Assembly: GCA_946894095.1 (NCBI GenBank)
Contig: OX335644.1
Coordinates: 13,497,595-13,561,594 of the forward strand
Source of the DNA: Incurvaria masculella
Lineage: Eukaryota > Arthropoda > Insecta > Lepidoptera > Incurvariidae
Direction: 5' to 3'
DNA: 64,000 nucleotides
Every line of letters begins with the position of its first letter. Position 1 is the first letter of the stretch. Positions 55,936 to 64,000 of this stretch are shown one piece after another. The position numbers and the translations under genes are program-made. The notes beneath the pieces are model-generated. The model worked only from the letters and a program-made list of their open reading frames with translations, made no database searches and was not told the DNA's origin.

Positions 55936-57190
55936 CCCTTCAACTCCGAAGAGATGTAGGGGAGATATGTAACCTATCGAAAACGGTTGAGCGATTATCG
56001 AGTTACAATGCTGAGACGATAGTAGGATGGATAAACGATCGGTTATGAGCAATTATAGGGGATCCTTACTAACTCTGAATCCTGAAACTGCTTTGAATTT
56101 TTTAATTATTCATAAAAAGAAAATATATGGAAGAATAATATGAAATAAATCATCGATCCAAAAATAAAAATAAATTACATCAACGTCAAAAATTTGCAGA
56201 CCATTGATTACATTTGACCTGTGTGGCAGTCAAAATCTTTGTCCATTTGAAAATTACAAATAAATGGCGTGAATTAAAAATACCAAAATGATAGGTTAAG
56301 TATAAATTCAAATCCGTTGTGAGGTAAGCGGCCATTAGTAAGTTTTGATCGCCAATTTCGTTTACTCGCTGTTAAAGCTCACACTCGCGCAATTGAAAGA
56401 ATTTGGGAAGTTTTTAATTGAAAGTTTCTCTAAGAAACTTTGCAAATTGATTTGACAAGAGAATCTTTGGATTGCAGAGCATTGTCAAAAAGATATAGTA
56501 ACGGGAATTGAGAAGGGTTACTTGTAAAGTGAATGAGCGACTATGAATGCCGAAACCGATTTACGGAGCGGAATCAAGTCGATCTGTCGTGCCCGGGCGG
56601 TATAGAGGAACCAGATTGACGAAGTAGGTCGTAAAGGTCATTTACATAGCACGCGTATACATGCAGAGATGTAGTCTGTAGAGGACGAGAAAAATAATGT
56701 AATGGTCGTTCTGTATCCCGTCGTATGTTCTCTGCCGGCCGCTCCGGGCAAGCGGGGTTCTGGTATGTAGGTAAATTGTATTTAAATCTTATATTCCATT
56801 CTTCTATGGATAAAGATATAGAAAGAATAGTGTGTGATACCTACCAGCTGGCAGGTAACATAACCTAATCTAACGTACCAGCTTAGTTTACGATATGGAG
56901 GCATCATTTCGTTGGTGACACTCAAAATAGAAAGCAAAGTAGGGATTTTTATTGTAAATTGGTTGAACAAACTATACTTAATTTCTATAGCATTGACAGC
57001 TTGATGATTGATTGTCCGGCTCAATACTGCTAGTCTGATGGCATTGATGGCTCGCTATATGTAATGCTATGTGTATAAAAAAAACTTACCCATACAGAAT
57101 GTATGGCTTCTCACACATTATTCTTATTGCATGACCCACAGCTGCGTTTCACAGCTGTGTGTTGATCTCATACATTTGTTTTTTATTTCA
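55936..57190. other. Upstream region of gene B
   Basis: No coding frame supported. A splice acceptor (TTTTTTATTTCAG) at 57190 implies at least one upstream non-coding exon of gene B in or beyond this stretch. Confidence 0.4.
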
Positions 57191-57198
57191 GGACAATA

Positions 57199-59996
57199 AT
57201 GAATTTACAATGTGTTGTATATTCAATTTTATGCAGTATTTTCTCGCATTCCTTCACAAGTAAGTATATTTTTAGCGAAATTTAACACCTATTCTATAAA
57301 AGAATGTACTTCTATTCACCGTTTTTTGAATAAAAAATGAGAACTGTTAAGACCGTCGTTACCCTATCAATTCCCCTATACTACCGGCAATAACGGTTTA
57401 AATGCTCTCAATTTTTGTTAATGTTTTACTTGGTTTTTGAAATTTTCGATTCTAAAATATATCGTCAGAACGTACGTCTGTATGTTTTAATTTGTTTTAT
57501 TTACCTTTTAGATTGGATAATATTGGCTAACAACAAAAAGTTGTCTTTTTTTCTGCCGTATTAGATTTTTTTTACTAGAAAATACAGATATTTACATAAA
57601 AAATAAAAACATAGAGACAGAATCAAGCTTCCTGATATTTTTTTTATTAAAATCAACACTTTTAGGGGTTCGGAAACGTTAAGGTCCGGAAGACAATTTC
57701 GGTAGTTTTATTCGCAGTTGTCGTACAAAATTATGCATTGGCCAATGGACAAAGAGCATTTTGTCAAATATCAAATCTCAGAGCCTTGACTTGCCGTCAG
57801 CCTTAATAATTACATAGAAAACTTGGCAGTCTTTACATCCGTAATCATACGAAATGCTGAAATATGAAAGACGGCGTAATGTCAAACAATAAAAAAAAAT
57901 ACAAAACAGGCTTATACATAACAGTGAAATTCCAAAACATATTAGGTATGCAATATCGGAAAATTTGGCATCTAAATCATCCTAGAAACTAACACAATAA
58001 TTAGTGTCTAATGTACTCCAAAATGGATTTACTAGACATATTGGTTTTATTTTCTGTGAAGATGAATTCACAAATATTAATTTAGCTATTTTAAACTCAA
58101 TATGTGTGCAGATATTAACACACTAAACATTTATAAATTGTTACTATTTCCTAAAGCATGCCCTCGGGAGTCGCTACCTCGCCAGTATTTTTTTTTCTAT
58201 ACGTTTCATTGTGCATAAATTAAACTCCCAAAGCTTGTTCCAATACATTTTAAAATTATGTTTCCTTAAGGTTCGTGACTGCAGTGTTCTGCTGCATGGT
58301 GGCGTACGCCATTTGCTTCGTGATGATGTTCGCGGTGGTCGCGGGCGTCGCGCTTGGCTACAATTACTCCGTCTCGGAATTCATGGAGCACAAGGGTATT
58401 TATTCCACTCGCACTCTCTTTTATGCATTCCACTAATATTAAAATGCTTATCTCTGTGTTATCTTAACCGATGGTTAATTTACGGGCTGATTCTTCTTAT
58501 GATCAGCAGCCCTAATCCTGGAATTCCGTAATCAGGAATCCTGAGTTCGAAAATCCGGCGACATCCGTTTTACAGCAAAGTAAAGGAACTTAAAATAATA
58601 ATATTTGTTTTTTATAATTTGTTTGAGCCAAGATTCAATCTGAGGCCTAATTGATAAAAACATGGTATGTATCAAGTTGTACTAAATGTTTAGACTAGAC
58701 ACACTTAACTAATTGTGGTGTTTTATTGTCTCTAGATACGAACGTGTCGGTGCAATTGCAGCGTGGTATTTTTCCGGAGAAAGAAACAGACGAAAAGAGG
58801 CGCGCCGGCGGCGGCGAAGTCGGTCCTGACATGCGTAAGTATATCACTGGAGCTTTTGAAAAACAATTTTGAGTACCTGGTGAGGTTAAAGAGACAGCTA
58901 CGATTTGACGGAAGAGGAAACGTAAGATTGCACATCACTTATTTAGTTATCAACTCATTTAAGAACTAAATTAGTTAAAGTTACTGTGTACAAATGCTCA
59001 TGTTTGTATAGTATTCATAATGTCTCACGCAGACAAACTGTAAGGTTTCGCGTATACAGGTTCATGTATGTATATATTATACAAAAATCAGTTGAATAAA
59101 TGCCACTACGTGGCACTGAATCTGAAACTGACGTGATTCTTTGAATATTTGTTTGCATTAATTTTAATGTTTTTTTGACTTGCGATATCGATAGTGTGAT
59201 GCTATGATTTTCAGCTGATATTGGTGCTTTAGAAAATGCGGATTTGCTAAAAACTCGCTTAAATCAGTTGGAGTCCGGTGAATCATATGAAAGAAAACTT
59301 CAAGAAATCACGAGTTTGAAATATGAAGAGGAAGTTTACGATAAAGACGAACAGGACGAAAAAGATGTACCTGAAGTAAACATTTCAAAACAAACGCTGG
59401 ATAATAATCTGCTTTTACATGATTTGATAAACACATTAAAGAAAGTAGCTCCAAATATAATAGCCCCAAAAGATAATGAGAATATAACACAAGATCAAGG
59501 GAAAACAATATCATTTACTATTGCTGACTCTATCGAGAATGACGTATCTATTGTTGGTAAAGTTATGGAAAGGGATAATAAAATAAATATTTTGACTGAT
59601 ACCACCAACAAAATGAGTTCCGAAACTCATACTCGTACAGAAAAGCCTTTTAAGAAAAGGGCCTACAGCAGTAATTTCAGTCTAGAGAAAAAATTGAGAC
59701 AACTTGTACTGGATGCTGAAGAAAATCTTAGGGGCGAGGGAACGAATTATTTCAAAAGGATTAAGGAATTCAAAGATGTGAAGGGCGAGATGAAAGCGCT
59801 ACATCTTCCAGCTGGTTCGCTTGAAATCGTGAAGAGGTATAGGAGTGATCTGGAGGAAGAACTAGCGCCTTCATCAGCTCCGAGTGACGAGTTTGATGAC
59901 GTGGACGAGGAGAACCCGCAGCACTACCGGCCCGTGCGCAGGCGCAGGAGGCGTGCTCTGGCGGCACAGAAGAATACTTTACATGCATTATTTTAA
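57199..59996 (+). CDS. Gene B: complete 350-aa single-pass membrane protein, family unknown
   Basis: Exons 57199-57259 (ATG; phase-1 donor A|GTAAGTA), 58285-58395, 58736-58834 and 59215-59996 (TAA). Every junction keeps the frame: 61+111+99+782 = 1053 bases. Residues 1-20 are moderately hydrophobic. Residues 22-44 (MFCCMVAYAICFVMMFAVVA..) form a membrane helix followed by GYNYS. The NYS and NVS sequons (residues 47 and 60) suggest the rest is outside or lumenal. Residues 91-290 are charged and helix-prone (LLKTRLNQLESGESYERKLQ; RQLVLDAEENLRGEG). The tail has acidic DEFDDVDEENPQ then RPVRRRRRRA and ends NTLHALF. An AATAAA lies at 60196. No known domain recognised; paralog of gene A. Confidence 0.85.
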
Positions 59997-60240
59997 AGAA
60001 TGTATTATTTTTCGTTTAAGCATAGGTAGACAATATCCATATAAAATTTTACCACTCATCAGTTAGTCAGAAGCTTTTTTCGATAATGTAAAAAGTATTC
60101 AAAGAAATTATTAGATTTACTTATATTGTCAATAATATTCAGGATCGTTCGTGCGAGTGTATTCGTAAATGTTAAATGCGTTGGTTTATATGGTGAATAA
60201 AACATTTTTAAATTACGTCTCAAGTTTGAATAAATGTAAG
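59997..60240 (+). terminator. 3' UTR and poly-A signal of gene B
   Basis: AATAAA at 60196-60201, 200 bases after the stop, followed by a T-rich stretch. Confidence 0.6.
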
Positions 60241-61499
60241 TTATACATTAAAATTTTATAACCAAATAAAATCATACTCCTACAATCATCAACCCTCCAT
60301 GAACAAATTTTTAATTATTAATTGTTTAAAAAATGCCTGTTGTTTGAGTCCCTGTACGATTTAAATGTAAATTAACAGAAGTATAATATATGTCATGGTA
60401 GTATAGATAATCATACATTAATATTGTGACTACTGAACAAGCATGGAAAGCAAGCAATTTGTAGCTTCTATATATTTATTTTTATTTATTTATAGTATTG
60501 AGACATATGTATTTATTATAAATTAATTAATACAGAAAAAGGAATAAAACACAACTAAAGATTAAAATATTCCTCCATCATCGGCGCAATTGAGACATAA
60601 TTACAATAATTTGATGTAGGTCTCTGTCTAAGTTATTTATATCATTTGCATACACAATTTCAAGACTGTACTGAATGTAATTTTTTGGCAGGATTCTTAT
60701 AAAATACCTTCTCAGAGTATGGTGGGTGGTAGATAAACTCAAAAGTGAGTTTTAATTAATATTCACATTTTGGACAAAATACTAATTATCCAGTAAAGTA
60801 TGTGCATGTCGATAAACATGCTTGCAAAAATTAACGGACGGCTAAATTAAAACCTTTATCACAGAATAACTTTAGTATACACGGAGGTATATTCTATTGT
60901 AATATTATATTGTGAGCGTCAAGAGGGATTCGGTCCAGTACCCTCCGGAAGCCCTGGAGGATTCCGTGCGGCGCCTGTTACAAGTAAACTTCATTTGAGA
61001 GGTCATTCAGATAGAGACATTGACTACAAATACTTATCCCCAAAAAGAAGGTGACGCAGTATGGCGTGGATCATGACACCCTATGCATCAGCGATATAGA
61101 TTACCTAATCAAATTTCCGAGTCAACGTTCGCAGTAAATTTTAAGGAAAGTATAGCTAAGTATACCTAGTGACTCTCTGAGCCGTAGACCTGGGAAGACT
61201 TGTCTTTTAGCTCTAAAGTAAAGCTCTTTAAGTTTGTGATAAGAAGTCATTATTGACCTAAATCCGCCAACAAAAATGTTTTTGTAAATTATAAGAGATG
61301 GTAATTTAAAATTTGAGACAAAGAAGACAAATTAAGCGTGGAAAATAAAACAAAACATTTATGAATAGAACCAAATATTAGGGATTAGAACACCCAGCTA
61401 TTGACTAATGTCGATCTCGTGGCAATGATGTATTCAGACGTATTTAGTCTCACATTAAGTTAAAATGGGTTAATTTTATTTATTGCACATGAAAGTTTC
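60241..61499. other. AT-rich spacer
   Basis: No supported gene. A small GC-richer patch at 60925-60990 has a short open stretch without motifs. Confidence 0.3.
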
Positions 61500-61959
61500 T
61501 TAATTAATGGGACAATTAGACTTACAAAATATAATAGATTTCATCCAATTTTCTCTACAAAGCAATTTGGTAGACGCCATTACGCTCGCTGCATTTCCTC
61601 GCTGTATAGCCAGTCCGACCCTCTGTCTAAAATATTTTCCAGATCGGTAATCGCCTGTACATTCTTTTAGTTTAGAACCCAAATTTAGAACATAATTTTG
61701 TATCCTTACTCCAAACACCTAAAGTCTCGACCGCAAAAGCAACGAAATTATAATTTACTTTAATTGCCGAATATATTGAATGATTTAATCTTGCAGCAGT
61801 TTCTGCTGCTGCTCCTGACGTGCGAGCGGTCGAACTAACATATGAGGCCGCTAATGTATCCACGCATGTGACGTCCCACACCAGAGCCCTGCCTTTGTCC
61901 CATGGAATTATGGTCATGCCATCTGGTCTCTTTCCATCATCCCTACTCAGGCCCACCAT
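61500..61959 (-). pseudogene. Retroelement-like C-terminal frame with RPDG..W-D-x-T motif
   Basis: Two overlapping minus-strand frames (61672-61959 and 61500-61718) join by a frameshift near 61700. The first contains GLSRDDGKRPDGMTIIPWD and RALVWDVTCVDTLAASYV, then NYNFVAFAVETLGVW. The second contains RQRVGLAIQRGNAASVMAS. I know this order from a widespread repetitive protein found behind reverse transcriptases. The spacing of R-P-D-G and W-D-x-T suggests a PD-(D/E)xK-type nuclease fold (inference). Frameshifted, so inactive. Confidence 0.7.
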
Positions 61960-62488
61960 AAGTTAAAATAAATATGCGATATCTATAATAATAATAATAA
62001 TTCTGTAAGGGATGGATTAAGGGAGTAAGTTGCTTTGTTTTCTAAGTTACTGTGTTTGTAGACTCTATGTATGATACTAAAACCAAATTGACGATTTTTG
62101 GAAATATTTTCTGTATGTATGTGTGTGTGTTCCTACATAACTCTTAAACCGATCATCAGAATTCGATGAAACTTAGTACACTTCCATTTATTTACCCGGG
62201 AATCAGGATAAGCTAAATATTATTCAGTTCAGCTTACGCTAAGATTTGCCTGATATACAAACTGGAATGCTCCGCGCGCCCCCGGATAAAATATTTTCAA
62301 ATTAAAACCTGATTTTAATGTCTGTCTCTATTGCTTGTATTGTAAGAGCTGTAAAGTTGCTTGCTTGCGCAAGCAAAATTCTTTACCGTCTCCTACCTCC
62401 CCTATCTCCGACCTAATGCACTTCGACGCAGCATATTCCGACTAAGCTGAGCAACAGAAAAGTTGTCTGTCGCCAAGTAGGTACATAC
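61960..62488. other. Spacer / start of intron of the 62489-62635 gene
   Basis: An ATAATAATAATAATAATTC run at 61987-62003 and an RTE-like 3' scrap (TTAAACCGATCATCAGAATTCG .. GATGAAACTTAGTACA) at 62143-62185. Confidence 0.4.
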
Positions 62489-62635
62489 CTGCTTAGTGAG
62501 AACGATGACGACGAGCAGATAGGTGTTCAGCAACAGTCCCACGCCGGAGAGCGCGGTGAGCGCGACGCCGAGCGCCGCCGCGGCCGCCTCCTCCGCGGCG
62601 CCGACGTCGACGTCGCGCGTCGCGTTGCCGTCCAT
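62489..62635 (-). CDS. First coding exon of a GPCR-like protein
   Basis: Minus-strand ATG at 62635, 49 codons, donor CAG|GTATGTA after 62489 (phase 0). Peptide: MDGNATRDVDVGAAEE (with an N-A-T glycosylation sequon), then a hydrophobic helix ALGVALTALSGVGLLLNTYL.. ending VIVLTKQ. A short glycosylated N-terminus, one helix with Gly-x-x-x-x-Asn (the Asn in the place of the conserved TM1 Asn) and a following basic residue match helix 1 of rhodopsin-family receptors. The remaining helices are not visible and must lie in later exons at lower coordinates. Very GC-rich, so other frames are open too. Receptor subtype unknown. Confidence 0.5.
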
Positions 62636-63704
62636 GCGGCGCCGGCGTCACGTCGCGTCCACCGACCACCTCCCCATCTTCTCCGCCTCCCCTGCGCCGC
62701 CGCCTGACGACAGACAATACTCTTTTTACTATCGGGAACCAGAAATGCCACCAAAAAACAAATTAAACATCATCACGGGTGCCATTTGTGGCTCCTCGGC
62801 ACCGTCCCAGTCCCCGGGTCCCCGCAGTGTAAAACAGTTGACTATTGTTAAAGCTCCTTTCGAGAAATGGCACCAGTGGACGATATGATATTCCTTTAGT
62901 TTTTAACTAAGCAATATTTGGTTCTAGGTTTCGGTCAGAATCTCATACAGATACTCTTTGTCGTCGTTGTCACCCCTAGACGATGATTTCAGCTGAATTA
63001 ATTAAAAGAAAGCTTCTTTCGGCAGGTACGCAACGTCCGTTGGCGCCTCGGATTCGCATTTTACCTTTACATCCTGTAAAGCTCGCCTTTCACTAATAGA
63101 TGCGCGTCACCCTCTAGTTAGCTGCCCTCGAGCCCCGGAACCAACCCGGGACCCTGCCCTCTGACAGTTCGGTCGAGATCAGTTTTCCTCGCCTCCGCAG
63201 CGCGCAATTTGCAACTCATTATTGCCGTCTAGAGTATACAAGAGGCCAGGGCCGACGAATGCGAGGTAATTGCATTTGCATCCCGGGTCGCATGAGGTAA
63301 TGATGTGACCCAGCCAGATAAAAAATGTCATTTACATTGTAGTGGTCATTTACAATATTAAAGGAATAAAATTATTTTTTTTGTAATCTCTTTACAATCT
63401 TAAAGCAATACAATTGGATCTTAACTACCGCTTTGCAATGTTAAGGAAATATAATCACAAAATTAATAAAAGTGTTTTTTGTGTATACAGTGTATATTAA
63501 CAATTGTTTAAGTCTTAAATTATTTATATAAAGTCTTTATTAATTTTAAAACTCTACTATAAAATTTCACCATCATAAATAATACAATCTGGTCCCAAAG
63601 CATTTCTTCCAGTGTACGTCATATAAGCTGACTTTTAATTTCATGTGGAATTGTAGGTTACCTTTCTTCACACATTAATTCCGCTTGGATTGCCACTATC
63701 GTAT
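62636..63704. other. Probable promoter/5' region of the minus-strand gene, then spacer
   Basis: The GC-rich sequence continues to about 62720. 63100-63320 holds moderately GC-rich non-coding sequence. No other gene supported. Confidence 0.35.
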
Positions 63705-63880
63705 TGATTGAACGATTTTAGAAACGGCCACGAAAATTGTCGGTGTTTTCCATCTCGTTCAATGTAGTCGCGCTATGTAAGAAAGTGACATATCACCTGG
63801 TGCCCATGATGTGTGTTTGGCTAATATCATGACAATAGACATTGTATTAGCCATTCGTGTCCAGTTACATAAAAAAGGGA
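63705..63880 (+). mobile_element. SINE body fragment
   Basis: GGTGTTTTCCATCTCGTTCA, ATGTAGTCGCGC, GGCTAATATCATGACAATAG and TTAGCCATTCGTGTCCAGTT, then a short A run. Matches the shared body; no head. Confidence 0.7.
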
Positions 63881-64000
63881 TCAGAAGTCATGTAGGAAAT
63901 TAAACTATTGTTAAAAAATAAAAAATAAAAAAATTACCTATTCAAAACACGAAGAAACATCACAAAATAGTTTCACTAAAATCCTTACATATAAATGGTA

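Noticed and set aside
62523..62888. Plus-strand 121-codon frame opposite the GPCR-like exon
   Set aside because: Low-complexity Ala/Ser/Pro text mirroring the GC-rich minus-strand exon, without its own splice or start context.

Overview
This window looks like nuclear DNA of a lepidopteran (moth or butterfly). Three things point there: strings of the insect telomeric unit TTAGG, a very high density of short interspersed families of the kind seen in moth genomes, and AT-rich sequence with small spliced exons separated by repeat-filled introns. No bacterial-type operons, rRNA operon or CRISPR array is present. Most of the 64 kb consists of dead or non-autonomous mobile elements; confident host coding sequence is a few kilobases.

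Layout. 1-17 kb: repeat-rich, with antisense non-LTR retrotransposon scraps, SINEs and small foldback elements (several flanked by TTAA). 17.4-17.8 kb: a likely terminal coding exon on the minus strand. 19.6-21.9 kb: a 5'-truncated CR1/Jockey-like LINE (minus) with a candidate target-site duplication. 22.8-23.0 kb: a very GC-rich probable exon (minus). 24-34 kb: RTE-like LINE ends, SINEs and TTAA-flanked MITEs. 34.4-39.8 kb: a large composite element with similar inverted ends, a near-perfect 570-bp tandem duplication at its left end, exact-period 45-bp and 76-bp arrays at its right end, and an internal three-exon gene with consistent splice phases. 40-52 kb: SINEs, LINE scraps, a (TTAGG)n tract in the loop of an inverted repeat, and a mariner-like element with about 500-bp terminal inverted repeats around a transposase remnant. 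52.7-60.2 kb: two tandem paralogous plus-strand genes for small single-pass membrane proteins; the upstream one carries a tandem array of seven to eight copies of its membrane-segment exon. 61.5-62.0 kb: a decayed retroelement reading frame (minus). 62.5-62.6 kb: a minus-strand first coding exon with a GPCR-like first transmembrane helix.

How things relate. Genes A (52.7-55.4 kb) and B (57.2-60.2 kb) share a membrane segment ending in ALGYNYS, the same intron phases after it, and strongly basic C-termini, so they appear to be a local duplication. The minus-strand exons at 62.6, 23.0 and 17.8 kb could belong to one long gene with A and B nested inside it, but this is inference. The SINEs share one body with at least two kinds of promoter head (tRNA-like and 5S-rRNA-like). 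All identifications were made by eye from sequence; no database search was run.
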